Below, in pieces: positions 1 through 7,581 of a stretch of 42,808 bases of DNA; position 1 is the stretch's first letter, and each line of letters begins with the position of its first letter. Location of the stretch: assembly GCA_964544285.1 (NCBI GenBank), contig CAZJAQ010000005.1, forward strand, positions 1 through 42,808, in the 5' to 3' direction. Under the pieces are notes generated by a model that saw only the letters and a program-made list of their open reading frames with translations, did not search any database and was not told where the DNA came from. The stretch is from CAYGVX01 sp964544285. GTDB taxonomy: Archaea > Thermoproteota > Bathyarchaeia > Bathyarchaeales > SOJC01. A program made the position numbers and the translations under genes.

Positions 1-2
1 TG

Positions 3-545
3 ATACGTACCCATCTTCGTGGACGCTTCTTTGAGTTTTTGACTTCTTCGAGTGTTTTTTCGAGAAGACGTGTCGATTCGGGGACACGCCTCTTGATTGA
101 TTCGATGGTTTTGCCCGAAAAAGGATGCGTCTTGGATTTGGGTTGCGGCTACGGTCCGGTTGGGATAGCAGCGGCGGTGTTAAATCCACGTTTGCGCGTG
201 ATCATGGTAGACGTGAATGAGCGGGCAGTGTGGTTGGCCAGGAAGAATGCGAAGAAGAATAGAGTGGATAACGTTGAAGTTCGTCAGGGCTTTCTCTACG
301 AGCCAGTGGAAGACGTGAAGTTTGACGCGATTCTCTGCAACCCTCCTGTAAGCGCTGGAATGCAGGTCGTGTCACCGATTGTTGCTAACGCTCCGGTCCA
401 TCTTGTGAGAGATGGTTTGTTTCAGTTGGTTGTTAGGTCGAGGATTGGCAAGCGTGTTTCGGGTGAGATGGAGAAGGCTTTTGGGAACGTAAAAGTTCTG
501 GCGATAAGGAGTGGTTATCGGGTGCTTCTCTCCAAAAAGTCTTAA
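3..545 (+). CDS. Class I SAM-dependent methyltransferase, RsmC/RlmG-like (5' end cut by window edge)
   Basis: The frame is open to the first bases of the window, so the true start lies upstream; the first in-window start-like codon (TTG at 39) is probably internal because the bases before it read sensibly as IRTHLRGRFFEFLTSS. The SAM-binding motif I is VLDLGCGYGPVG, and the catalytic-loop motif is CNPPVSAGM, the archaeal form of the NPPF/Y motif of 'small' N2-guanine methyltransferases. Family knowledge suggests methylation of a guanine in rRNA or tRNA in the cytoplasm, but the substrate cannot be read from sequence. It ends 31 bases before a tRNA gene on the same strand. Only about 180 residues are visible. 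The family call is firm and the substrate is not. Confidence 0.85.
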   Translation: MRTHLRGRFFEFLTSSSVFSRRRVDSGTRLLIDSMVLPEKGCVLDLGCGYGPVGIAAAVLNPRLRVIMVDVNERAVWLARKNAKKNRVDNVEVRQGFLYEPVEDVKFDAILCNPPVSAGMQVVSPIVANAPVHLVRDGLFQLVVRSRIGKRVSGEMEKAFGNVKVLAIRSGYRVLLSKKS

Positions 546-576
546 AACAACGTGAGCGCTTATTTGACAGTCTAGT

Positions 577-728
577 GCCGGGGTCTCCTAGAGCATGGCA
601 GGAGGCTGTCGTGCGGGGAGTCAGGTATGGAGCAGATCTGCATGTCGCGGAGCTTAAGCCTGGAGACGTTGGCTTGAGAGCTTGTGGTCCTTTGGGCCAC
701 GTGGGTTCGAATCCCTCCCCCGGCGCCA
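577..728 (+). tRNA. tRNA-Ser, probably GGA anticodon, interrupted by one or two introns
   Basis: The ends form a perfect 7-bp acceptor stem (GCCGGGG with CCCCGGC), followed by discriminator G and an encoded CCA. A long variable arm (684-700, GTGGTCC pairing with GGGCCAC) marks a class II tRNA, and G73 points to serine. The T arm has loop TTCGAAT, with one T-T mismatch in its stem. The gene is 152 bases, about 60 longer than a mature tRNA-Ser. The best anticodon reading is loop CTGGAG (660-665) plus A679, closed by TAAGC (655-659) and GCTTG (680-684). This gives anticodon GGA and a 13-base intron (666-678) at the canonical 37/38 site. The D stem TCCT/AGGA (586-603) is followed by about 50 extra bases before the anticodon stem, which implies a second intron near position 26. 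TGA (675-677) was considered as anticodon but its flanks do not pair. Confidence 0.8.
716..728 (+). repeat. 13-bp direct repeat, copy 1 (tRNA-Ser 3' end, candidate att site)
   Basis: The last 13 bases of the tRNA gene (TCCCCCGGCGCCA) recur exactly at 2909-2921 in the same orientation. A duplicated tRNA 3' end is the usual footprint of an element integrated at a tRNA gene. Confidence 0.7.
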
Positions 729-748
729 AAACACTCATGCTATCAATG

Positions 749-756
749 TTTATAAC
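749..756 (+). promoter_or_regulatory. TATA box for the amidohydrolase cassette
   Basis: TTTATAAC lies 53 bases before the ATG at 809. Archaeal spacing would put the transcription start near 775-780 and give a leader of about 30 bases ending in a purine-rich GGGATAAGG before the start codon. This is a pattern-based call. Confidence 0.45.
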
Positions 757-808
757 GAGTAATTAATGGATATTAATAGCAAAGATAGATATCAAATGGG
801 GATAAGGC

Positions 809-1612
809 ATGAAATTTGAGGTATGGGACGTTCATGTTCATCCTCGCTATGCGCCTCCTCCTCATAAGCCGAAGGATATCGTTAAGGAGGTATTAGAGGA
901 GATGGAAAGATGTGGCGTGGCTAAAGTTGTTCTTAGCCCAGCAAACTGGGGCGATAACCTCACGAATGAAGATTACCGTGGCGCAAATACAGAGATTTCC
1001 AAATCCATAAGAGAACATAGTGAAAAATTCTTTGGCTTCTGTAGAATCAACCCAAGATTCCCTGGCGCCATTGAGGAACTTGAAAGGTCAATAGCCTCTT
1101 TGGGGATGCATGGCGTTAAGCTTCATCCAGCCATGGACAACTTTTATCCCGACTCACCTGATTATTTCCAGATATATGAAAAAATAGTTAAACTGGAGGT
1201 GCCAGTACTTTTTCACACGAACCCTCCTCATGGAGAATGGGAGAGATCTAGTCCTGCTAGGATATTAAAGGTCGCCCAGTCTTTCCCACAGATGAAAATT
1301 ATATTGGCCCATATACTGAGTGCACCTGAAGAAATCAAATTATCTGCCGAAAAAGCTTCACAATACACAAAGGAAACTATTTCAAAAACAAAGGGTTTGC
1401 CTAATGTATACCTTGACACCTCTCAACTTAAAGAAAAGGAGAAACTAGAATTCGCTGTTGAGAAACTTGGTACTAATAGAATATTGTTTGGGTCAGACTA
1501 TAAGTGGGGAAAGATGGACGAAACAATAGAAGTAATCCTCGAGTCAAATCTCTCAGAACATGAAAAGAAATCGATTTTTCAAGAGAACCTACAAACTCTA
1601 ATGACTTTATGA
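809..1612 (+). CDS. Amidohydrolase family 2 (TIM-barrel metal hydrolase)
   Basis: This 267-residue protein has the metal-ligand pattern of the amidohydrolase_2/TatD-like superfamily: VWDVHVHP at residues 5-12, VKLHP near 110, LFHTN near 137, ILAHILS near 168 and LFGSDYKWG near 230. The order HxH, H, H, D fits a hydrolase or decarboxylase with one catalytic metal. The substrate is unknown. An ATG start preceded by GGGATAAGG supports the chosen start. The next gene begins 10 bases after the stop, so the two form an operon. The base composition is clearly more AT-rich than the genes beyond 3000, and the pair lies between the tRNA-Ser gene and a copy of its 3' end. I infer that it arrived as a cassette. 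Confidence 0.82.
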   Translation: MKFEVWDVHVHPRYAPPPHKPKDIVKEVLEEMERCGVAKVVLSPANWGDNLTNEDYRGANTEISKSIREHSEKFFGFCRINPRFPGAIEELERSIASLGMHGVKLHPAMDNFYPDSPDYFQIYEKIVKLEVPVLFHTNPPHGEWERSSPARILKVAQSFPQMKIILAHILSAPEEIKLSAEKASQYTKETISKTKGLPNVYLDTSQLKEKEKLEFAVEKLGTNRILFGSDYKWGKMDETIEVILESNLSEHEKKSIFQENLQTLMTL

Positions 1613-1622
1613 AGGCATCACT

Positions 1623-2732
1623 ATGACCGAACTAGTAACCTTCAGTTTTTATGGCAGTACAAAGAACATATGGTTGAGCCCTCATCTCTTAACGAGAGGT
1701 CTATTAGCTCAAAAAATATTGCTTTCAATCCGCAAAAAAGGGAAAAAACCGTCTCAAGTTGGTCATGAGGTTGGAGCAGATGAATCTTATGTGACAGATG
1801 AGTTGAGCTGGTTATCCAAAAATGCTCTCGTGAAAAGGACAAATGCAAATCAATGGGTTGCAAACATCATCGTTTTAGATAAAGAAGAAAAGAAACCATT
1901 AGTAGACTTAGCAACGAAATTGTCTCAAAATGAGGCATTTAAGATTAGGAAAGAGCTTCCGCAACTTAAAGCTGCCTTTAAAAGATGTAGTTTCCAAAGC
2001 CAAGGCTTCTCATGGGACCAAATGAACCACATCATTCTAGCCGCGTTACTCGCCGACATCGGGGTTAATTATTCTTTGCACCAAAAAGGGATGGTTCCCT
2101 TCCCTCCCCAGAGACCTGATGGAGGCAGATGGTACTTTTGGGGACTCGAAGGCGGAGCAGGCTCAAAGCGACAATTTGGCGTAAATAGCAACCAAGATAA
2201 AAACGGTGGAACGGCTCATATATGGAGCAGACTTGTAAAGAAACCAACAACAAGCCCATTTAATAATAGTGAAAAATCCATAATGTTAGCCTTAGCCAAT
2301 CAACCATTAAAACTTCCAGACATAGTCAAAATTCTACATTTGGAACTTGAAATTGTTGAGCAGCAGATAAAGAAATTATCCGACTACAATTATTTTGTAG
2401 AAATTGAAGGCAAATTTAAACTCAACTTCCCAATTTTCACTCCAAAAGACCTTAAGATTATGATCACTGAAATAACAAGGATATCCAACTCTATAGTAGA
2501 CGACATTGTCAAGCCGAAGGAAACTGTTTTTCGTCAATTATTTGAAAAAATGGGATTTGTTAAGCTTGACCGGGAATATGGAGCCTACCTGTGTATGCTT
2601 TACCACATGATCATGGACCACACATTAGACCAATTAGTAAAAAACAACGTTTTACGAGAAATGCCAAAAGAAGCGCCAGCTACTTGGGGATTCTGGGGTT
2701 GGATAGGAGAACTCAAAACCTTCCAAGTATGA
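1623..2732 (+). CDS. Unknown protein with two winged-helix-like regions
   Basis: I do not recognise this 369-residue family. Residues about 24-75 look like a winged helix-turn-helix (QKILLSIRKKGKKPSQVGHE, then a recognition-helix-like stretch and a wing ending KRTNANQWVAN). Residues about 218-270 repeat the theme (EKSIMLALANQPLKLPDIVK ... LSDYNYFVEIEGKFKLNF). Between them is a segment rich in Gly and Trp (GGRWYFWGLEGGAGSKRQF), and another Trp-rich stretch ends the protein (ATWGFWGWIGEL). There is no signal peptide or membrane segment. It is co-directional with the amidohydrolase, 10 bases away, so it may regulate that gene or act with it. It is AT-rich like its partner. Whether it binds DNA is an inference from fold-like patterns only. 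Confidence 0.6.
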   Translation: MTELVTFSFYGSTKNIWLSPHLLTRGLLAQKILLSIRKKGKKPSQVGHEVGADESYVTDELSWLSKNALVKRTNANQWVANIIVLDKEEKKPLVDLATKLSQNEAFKIRKELPQLKAAFKRCSFQSQGFSWDQMNHIILAALLADIGVNYSLHQKGMVPFPPQRPDGGRWYFWGLEGGAGSKRQFGVNSNQDKNGGTAHIWSRLVKKPTTSPFNNSEKSIMLALANQPLKLPDIVKILHLELEIVEQQIKKLSDYNYFVEIEGKFKLNFPIFTPKDLKIMITEITRISNSIVDDIVKPKETVFRQLFEKMGFVKLDREYGAYLCMLYHMIMDHTLDQLVKNNVLREMPKEAPATWGFWGWIGELKTFQV

Positions 2733-2879
2733 CTCCAAAACGTATGTTTCTGGTCTTTTAAACCTATACCGACATTCAATACTTCAAAGAAACAAAGAGC
2801 TAACGGTTTTTCCGTTTGAGACTTATATTGGTTGCCACCATCATAGTTGCTTGTATTTTTATATAAAGTACGCAATTCG

Positions 2880-2897
2880 CCGAGAATTTAAACCGAG
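2880..2897 (-). repeat. 18-bp dispersed repeat, copy 1
   Basis: Read on the minus strand this is CTCGGTTTAAATTCTCGG, an AT core framed by two CTCGG units. The same 18 bases occur on the plus strand at 42756-42773. In both copies AGGTTT lies three or four bases before it. Confidence 0.6.
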
Positions 2898-2908
2898 ATG
2901 TAAACCTA

Positions 2909-2921
2909 TCCCCCGGCGCCA
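2909..2921 (+). repeat. 13-bp direct repeat, copy 2 (distal candidate att site)
   Basis: This is an exact same-orientation copy of the last 13 bases of tRNA-Ser (716-728). The bases before it do not form a T arm, so it is not a second complete tRNA end. Together the copies bracket a 2.2-kb AT-rich cassette. Confidence 0.65.
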
Positions 2922-2931
2922 TTAAGTTTGT

Positions 2932-2967
2932 GTTCTCTGCGCCTAGTCTAGACCGTCCTATTAGGCT
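2932..2967 (+). repeat. 36-bp inverted repeat, arm 1
   Basis: These 36 bases are the exact reverse complement of 33280-33315, and both edges of the match are sharp. The unit contains short palindromes: GTCTAGAC, CCTA-N-TAGG (read CCTATTAGG here), and an outer GCCTA/TAGGC pair that could close a hairpin. It lies between two converging genes, as does the other arm. Confidence 0.85.
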
Positions 2968-3036
2968 ACAAATGGGTTGGTTAAGTAAGGTTTGAGAGAT
3001 TGGGGTTGTTGAGGGTCTTGGTGTTTTTGGGTTCTT

Positions 3037-3751
3037 TTAGTATTCGATTGTTTTCGGTAGTTTTTTGGCTTTTGCGATGCTGTTTTCGATTTCTTTGGGT
3101 AGTGGAGGGATTCCGTTAAAGTGTGTTTTTTTGACGAATTCGATGAATTTGGTTCTGAGTTTTTGTGGGTCTTGTTTTGCCATTTTTTCTACGGTGTCGA
3201 TGCCTGCGTCGTAGTAGAGTCGGGCGCGAATGCCCTTTACGCCTTCGAGTCGCGACAGGTCTGAGAGTTTTACCAGTTCTAGGATGGTTTCGGCTGGTAT
3301 TCCAGTTTTTACAGACAGTTCTTCTCTTGCCTTGCGTGTTTGTCCTGCTTCGAGCATGTCTTTTACGTTTCGGATGCCCAGTGCTGCAAGCTTCTTCATG
3401 TGGGCTGGGTTAACTCCGCGGAAATCTTTTAATGGGAAAGGCGCTTGTGCGATTCTTTGCTTTCTCAGTTTTCCAGCGAGACTACGCATCTCCTCGTTTT
3501 GGGCATAGTTGTAGTAGTAGCGAATGCTATGCAGATACTTTTTCGCGGAACCTTTCTTTTTTTTCTTCAGCGAATGAGACGAAGGCTTCGAGGTCTTCAG
3601 GGCTTGCCTCGTCGAGTTTTTTGCAGTCTCGTTGATTTAGCAAGTACTGCTTGTACTCGGTTACCTGCGCAAGAACACGTTTGGCTGCACTCTGAGATCT
3701 TCCACCTCGTTTCAGGAATTTCCAAAAAGCCTCCTCATTCAAAAAACTCAT
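3037..3751 (-). pseudogene. Helix-hairpin-helix (DUF4332-like) protein, split by a frameshift
   Basis: Two adjacent minus-strand frames read as one protein. The first (3751-3527, 74 codons) begins MSFLNEEAFWKFLKRGGRS and ends ..EEKKERFREKVSA-stop. The second continues as KYLHSIRYYYNYAQNEEMRS and runs to 3037. The reading changes at a run of five A residues (GCGAAAAAGTATC, minus strand, near 3540), so loss or gain of one A restores a protein of about 238 residues. The C-terminal half carries helix-hairpin-helix-like segments (NPAHMKKLAALGIRNVKDML; LEGVKGIRARLYYDAGIDTV) typical of DUF4332 proteins, which probably bind DNA or protein. The N-terminal half resembles the helical SAM-like domain seen in front of tyrosine recombinases, but no recombinase catalytic domain follows. 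Either a true pseudogene or a homopolymer error in the assembly. Confidence 0.7.
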
Positions 3752-3865
3752 CTCTTCAACACGAACGCATGATGCACTCGTTTCTGTTAAAACTTTCGTA
3801 AAAAAAAGGCACCAACGAGAAGAGGGTGGAGCAACTATGCCAAAACTTCAAGAAGAGAAATAAGG

Positions 3866-4228
3866 CTATTCGGAGTTTGCCTTCGACTTCAACAACTGCG
3901 TTATGAGGAACTGAATTTTATCGTTGGCGTTCAAAATCGACTTGATAGTCTTCTCGCCCTTCTCAGTCAGTTTATAGACTCTTTTTCTCTCGTTCCATTT
4001 TCCCTCGATCAACCCGTTTCTTTCCATCGAATACAGGAGTGAGTAGACTGTTCCAGAGCTCACCAGAAGATGGAATTTGTTGTGGATGAAAGGAATCACG
4101 TCATACCCGCTCAGTGCACCATTCTTCAGCTCGGCGAGGACTATTATGTCCATGAAGTTCTTGATGATGCGTTCATGCATTCCCTTCAGAATTCCCGCCT
4201 CCATCACACCACCGCCAATCATTACCAT
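3866..4228 (-). CDS. PadR family transcriptional repressor
   Basis: This 120-residue protein carries a winged helix-turn-helix of the PadR type: IIVLAELKNGALSGYDVIPF, a recognition region SSGTVYSLLYSMERNGLIEG, then the wing ERKRVYKLTEKGEKTI. The SGTVY..L..ME..GLI signature is diagnostic. PadR proteins bind operators as dimers and respond to small molecules; the ligand here is unknown. Its start region is short (MVMIGGGVM..), with a TATA element about 40 bases upstream, so the transcript is nearly leaderless. A palindrome TTCGAATTTCGAA (about 4280-4292) upstream is a candidate operator. It is divergent from the CdvA-like gene, with about 340 bp between them. Confidence 0.85.
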   Translation of the reverse strand: MVMIGGGVMEAGILKGMHERIIKNFMDIIVLAELKNGALSGYDVIPFIHNKFHLLVSSGTVYSLLYSMERNGLIEGKWNERKRVYKLTEKGEKTIKSILNANDKIQFLITQLLKSKANSE

Positions 4229-4254
4229 GTTTAATCACGTTGTGACATCTTTAG

Positions 4255-4275
4255 TCAGATATAAATATTTAAAGT
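4255..4275 (-). promoter_or_regulatory. TATA promoter of the padR gene
   Basis: Read on the minus strand this is ACTTTAAATATTTATATCTG, an archaeal TATA element about 27-45 bases upstream of the ATG at 4228. Transcription would begin near the start codon. Confidence 0.5.
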
Positions 4276-4497
4276 TTATTCGAATTTCGAACAATAAATT
4301 ATAACGTAATCAAACACCGAATCCCATTCAGACTCGGAATGACTCTTCTAGAATTCCACAACTTGGATGCAAACGGAAAACGAACTTTCTCTTTATAAAC
4401 ACTTTAGCAGTAGTTTAACATCTCGCGCTATACGTACGTGTTATGTGGAAAATTGTTTGTTTCGGGTTTTCTGTCAAATATGGCAAGCATTTTTGCT

Positions 4498-4508
4498 CTT
4501 TTTATAAA
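4498..4508 (+). promoter_or_regulatory. TATA box upstream of the CdvA-like gene
   Basis: CTTTTTATAAA lies about 70 bases before the TTG at 4569 and about 55 bases inside the longer open frame that begins at 4443. This favours the downstream start. A second TATA-like TTTATAAAC is at about 4392. The 4229-4568 interval otherwise shows only the padR promoter and a TTCGAATTTCGAA palindrome. Confidence 0.4.
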
Positions 4509-4568
4509 AGTCTGCCTATTCAAAGGTTATTTTTGTTTTCGACGTTAACTGAGGTACGGTGTAAACGT

Positions 4569-5261
4569 TTGATTTCATGGAAGTATTCTTTAGAGAAAAT
4601 CAACGGTGAATTGGAGCTTGCGAGAAAGAAGAAACAAGCTTTGGACAAATTGTTCAGTGAAGGCAAGGTTTCGCAGCCCACCTACGACTCATTCAACGGA
4701 GAGGTCGCAGATGCCATCGGAGAAATCGAAGCAAAACAGAAGATGATAGTGGAGAAGATGGAGGCCAAGATAAGTGAACTGGAGCAGCAGATAAAAACGT
4801 TGGAGTTCCTGCTCGTGAACTCTGAGATTCGCCACGTGTCGGGAGAGGTTGAAGAGGAAGCATACAATCGCGAATGCAACGTGCTTTCACTTGGATTGGA
4901 AACGACGAGGCAAGAGCTGAACGAGATTAAAGAAGCAATCGCTAACCTCAACGAACAAACCATAGACCTCCCACCCCCAGAGCCTATTCAAGCGGTAGAA
5001 GAAACGCCCAAAGAGGAGCCTGAAACCGAGAAGAGGCTTGAGATAGTCGTGGACACCGAGACAACGACCTCGATAGAGACAACTGTGGAGGAGCAGCCCA
5101 AAGTCGAAGACAAAGTCGAAGTGCTGGTCGAGGAAGCTTCGGAACAAGAAGCAAAAACAGAGCCTTCAGAGGCGGCGGAGGGCTCCTTTCGTCGAGAAGA
5201 GCCAACCCAATCAGAAGAAGCGGGTATGCAGGAAGCTCCGGGCGGAGAGGAAGCGGCGTAA
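4569..5261 (+). CDS. CdvA-like coiled-coil protein with acidic C-terminal tail
   Basis: About 110 residues of heptad-rich coiled coil (SLEKINGELELARKKKQALD ... EQQIKTLEFLLVNSEIRHVS ... TRQELNEIKEAIANLN) are followed by a disordered Glu/Pro/Thr-rich tail of about 90 residues. The coiled coil resembles the CdvA-like archaeal domain, in which a proximal K/E-rich helix is followed by an 'LxxxGKVSxxTYxxF' segment. CdvA proteins anchor ESCRT-III filaments to the membrane in archaeal cell division, but this one lacks a recognisable N-terminal PRC-barrel. The frame is open back to an ATG at 4443, but the 42 residues added are Cys/Phe-rich and unlike the rest, and they sit over a TATA box. The TTG at 4569 is therefore preferred. 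The division role is an inference. Confidence 0.6.
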   Translation: MISWKYSLEKINGELELARKKKQALDKLFSEGKVSQPTYDSFNGEVADAIGEIEAKQKMIVEKMEAKISELEQQIKTLEFLLVNSEIRHVSGEVEEEAYNRECNVLSLGLETTRQELNEIKEAIANLNEQTIDLPPPEPIQAVEETPKEEPETEKRLEIVVDTETTTSIETTVEEQPKVEDKVEVLVEEASEQEAKTEPSEAAEGSFRREEPTQSEEAGMQEAPGGEEAA

Positions 5262-5294
5262 GCGCAGAAGCAAGAGCTAAAGAAAACGCTTAAT

Positions 5295-5342
5295 CCTTCT
5301 TTTTTCACCCCCTACAATCAGGCTCTAACGTTCTTTTTTTAT
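5295..5342 (+). terminator. T-rich terminator after the CdvA-like gene
   Basis: Two oligo-T tracts (CTTCTTTTTT and GTTCTTTTTTT) follow the stop codon within 80 bases, matching the U-tract termination used by archaeal RNA polymerase. No clear stem precedes them. Confidence 0.4.
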
Positions 5343-5353
5343 AGTCGTTCGTT

Positions 5354-6445
5354 TTGATATTGCAGAGAAGTGGTTTGTTGGGCGTCGGGATAGCGTTTCA
5401 CGAAAAATATCGACAATACGACTTCGGACCTGGGCATCCCTTCCGGGGCGACCGTTTCGGCAACGCCATGAAGTTTTTTGAGGAGCAGGGACTCCTGAAG
5501 TTGCCTCAAGTTAAGGTTTTGAAGCCTGAGATTGCCAAGTTGAAGGACTTGCTGCGGGTTCATGACAAAAGCTACGTCGACTTAATCTTCGACTTTGCGG
5601 GGAAGGGCAGACCTTACGATTTTGACACGCCCCTCTCGGCTAGCATCCTGGAAGGGGCACTTTACATCATGGGCGGGGCGTTGAGGATCGGTGAGGCTCT
5701 CTATGGTGGCGAGGTTGAGCGGGGAGTATCCCTAGGCGGTGGGCTTCACCACGCTGGGGAAAACTTCGGCGGCGGGTTCTGCATCTTCAACGACGTGGCT
5801 ATCCTAGCTAGGTATCTTCAACAGGAGAAAGGCGTTAAGCGTGTTTTGATTTTAGACTATGACGTGCACGCGGGCAACGGAACCAGCGACATCTTCTACT
5901 CAGACCCTTCAGTGTTGTTCATTTCCATGCACCAGGACCCGAGGACTCTTTTTCCAGGAACTGGTTTTGTGGGACAAATCGGCAGGGACGAAGGCGAAGG
6001 GTTCAACGTTAACGTGCCCTTGCCCCCTGGAACGGGCAACGCGACTTATTTCTTTGCTCTGCGGGAAATCTTTGTTCCCTTGGCTAGGGAGTTCAAGCCA
6101 GACGTTGTTCTGGCAAACGGGGGGAGTGACCCGCATTTTGCTGACATTCTGGGCAGTTTGGGCTTGACTGTTAAGGGGTTCTTTGACCTGTCGAAGCTCA
6201 TCGTGGGCGTTGCAGAGGAAGTTTGTGGGGGCAAGGTTGTCTTGTTGATCGGCAGCGGCTACAACCCCGCCGTTCTGCCTGCTTGTTGGTATGCGCTCGC
6301 AGCCGGGGTTGTTGGGGTGGAAGAGATAAAGGTTGGAGACCCTTCCACGCCGCCAGTTGAGCCTCCCTGGTGTCGTGAACGTGTGGAAGCCACGGTGAAA
6401 GAGTTAAAGCAGGTTCTGGCGAAGTATTGGAAGTGTTTCAGGTAG
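5354..6445 (+). CDS. Histone deacetylase / acetylpolyamine amidohydrolase family enzyme
   Basis: This is a 363-residue arginase-deacetylase-fold zinc hydrolase. The catalytic His pair is at 132-133 in GGGLHHAGENFGGGFCIFND. Zinc ligands are D170 and H172 in DYDVHAGNGT and D259 in NGGSDPHFAD, and the transition-state Tyr is Y303 in GSGYNP. All catalytic residues are present, so it should be active. The usual DVHHGNGT reads DVHAGNGT, but the replaced His is not a ligand. The family removes acetyl groups from lysines, polyamines or small molecules. Bacterial AcuC, linked to acetyl-CoA synthetase control, is a close relative. The start is a TTG after a T-rich stretch. It is followed 10 bases later by a class V aminotransferase in the same direction. 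Confidence 0.9.
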   Translation: MILQRSGLLGVGIAFHEKYRQYDFGPGHPFRGDRFGNAMKFFEEQGLLKLPQVKVLKPEIAKLKDLLRVHDKSYVDLIFDFAGKGRPYDFDTPLSASILEGALYIMGGALRIGEALYGGEVERGVSLGGGLHHAGENFGGGFCIFNDVAILARYLQQEKGVKRVLILDYDVHAGNGTSDIFYSDPSVLFISMHQDPRTLFPGTGFVGQIGRDEGEGFNVNVPLPPGTGNATYFFALREIFVPLAREFKPDVVLANGGSDPHFADILGSLGLTVKGFFDLSKLIVGVAEEVCGGKVVLLIGSGYNPAVLPACWYALAAGVVGVEEIKVGDPSTPPVEPPWCRERVEATVKELKQVLAKYWKCFR

Positions 6446-6455
6446 GCTTGGTCTT

Positions 6456-7574
6456 ATGAACGTTAGCGAGGTTCGTGCAAAGTTTCCAGTGACACGGAGC
6501 AAAGTGTTCTTGAATCACTCTGCCTATTCGCCTCTTCCCCAACCAGTAGTAGACATCATGAAAGAGTATAATGAAGATCTCTGTCGCTACGAGATTGACG
6601 AGTCGAAGTACAGCCTCGGGCAAGAATTCTTTGCAAAACTGGCAGGCGCTGAGAAGGGTGAAGTGGCTTTAGTTCAGAACACTTCCACTGGGCTGAATAT
6701 CGTGGCTAACATGCTCGACTATCCCAAGGGGTCGAACGTTGTCACGACGGATTTGGAGTACCCTTCAGTAGTGTACCCCTGGCTCAAGAAGAGCCTCGGC
6801 GTGGAGGTGCGGTACGTCAAGAACGTTGGCGGCAAAGTGCTCGTAGAGAATGTGGAGAAACTCGTGGACGATAAGACAGTGGCAGTTGCCGTTAGCCACG
6901 TGGAATACGTGAACGGCTTTAGGCATGACTTGAAGGCGTTGGCGAAAATAGCTCACGAGCATGGTGCCTACTTTATCGTGGACGCTATCCAGTCGTTGGG
7001 CGTCATACTCGTCGACGTTAGGCAAGATGATGTGGACTTTTTGACGGCAAGCTGCTACAAGTGGATGCTGGGTCCAGCTGGAGCGGGATACCTATACGTC
7101 CGCAAGGAACTTATCGACCAATTCGAGCCACCCTTCATCGGCTGGGCAAGCGTGAAGCCTGAAGTCTTCGACACGATTGAGTTCTGGGACATCTTGCGGC
7201 TGCAGCTCTCTGATACAGCCAGCCGTTTCGAAGTGGGTTCTCCGAGTTTCGTAAGCTTCGTTGGCGCCGCGGCTGCAATTCAACTTCTTCTGGACGTGGG
7301 CATCGAGAACATTCAGAAACGTGTTCTGGGTTTAACAGACTTACTTATCAGCTTAGTGAAAGATGTGGGATTTCGCCTCACTACTCCAGAGGACGAAGAG
7401 TGTCGTTCGGGAATCGTCCACTTTTTGGTGGATGGGGCGCAGGAGAAAGCAAAGAAGCTGGGAAAGATGGGAATCATAGTTTCGGCACGGTCGAATGGGC
7501 TGCGTGTGGCGCCTCACTTCTACAACACCGAGGAAGAAATAGACCGCTTCATGAAGGAATTAAAAGCTGCATGA
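6456..7574 (+). CDS. Class V aminotransferase (cysteine desulfurase / kynureninase-like fold)
   Basis: A 372-residue PLP enzyme. The N-terminus FLNHSAYSPLPQPVVDIM is typical of class V. The cofactor Asp is in YFIVDAIQSLGV, and the Schiff-base lysine is K202 in SCYKWMLGPAGAGYLYVR. Near residue 67 is the phosphate-binding TSTGLNIVANML. The family includes cysteine desulfurases, isopenicillin N epimerases and selenocysteine lyases. There is no obvious sulfur-acceptor Cys loop near the C-terminus, so a desulfurase is not favoured and the reaction is unresolved. It probably shares a transcript with the deacetylase-fold gene 10 bases upstream. Confidence 0.85.
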   Translation: MNVSEVRAKFPVTRSKVFLNHSAYSPLPQPVVDIMKEYNEDLCRYEIDESKYSLGQEFFAKLAGAEKGEVALVQNTSTGLNIVANMLDYPKGSNVVTTDLEYPSVVYPWLKKSLGVEVRYVKNVGGKVLVENVEKLVDDKTVAVAVSHVEYVNGFRHDLKALAKIAHEHGAYFIVDAIQSLGVILVDVRQDDVDFLTASCYKWMLGPAGAGYLYVRKELIDQFEPPFIGWASVKPEVFDTIEFWDILRLQLSDTASRFEVGSPSFVSFVGAAAAIQLLLDVGIENIQKRVLGLTDLLISLVKDVGFRLTTPEDEECRSGIVHFLVDGAQEKAKKLGKMGIIVSARSNGLRVAPHFYNTEEEIDRFMKELKAA

Positions 7575-7581
7575 AAATAGC

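Larger units (their letters stand above)
2733..3036. other. Convergent intergenic junction, 304 bp, with three repeat signals and no gene
   Basis: No credible ORF lies here. The stretch holds a TATA-like TTTTTATATAAAG (about 2856-2868), an 18-bp sequence shared with the end of the window (2880-2897), the second copy of the tRNA-Ser 3' end (2909-2921) and one arm of a 36-bp inverted repeat (2932-2967). On the plus strand the TATA-like box would start a transcript near 2893 running through the 36-bp repeat, so a small untranslated RNA is possible but unproven. Confidence 0.6.

Noticed and set aside
669..683. TGA as the tRNA-Ser anticodon (675-677)
   Set aside because: The bases on either side of that loop do not form a 5-bp stem, whereas the GGA loop is closed by TAAGC/GCTTG.
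4443..4568. An N-terminal extension of the CdvA-like protein
   Set aside because: The 42 added residues are Cys/Phe-rich with no coiled-coil pattern, and a TATA box lies within this stretch.
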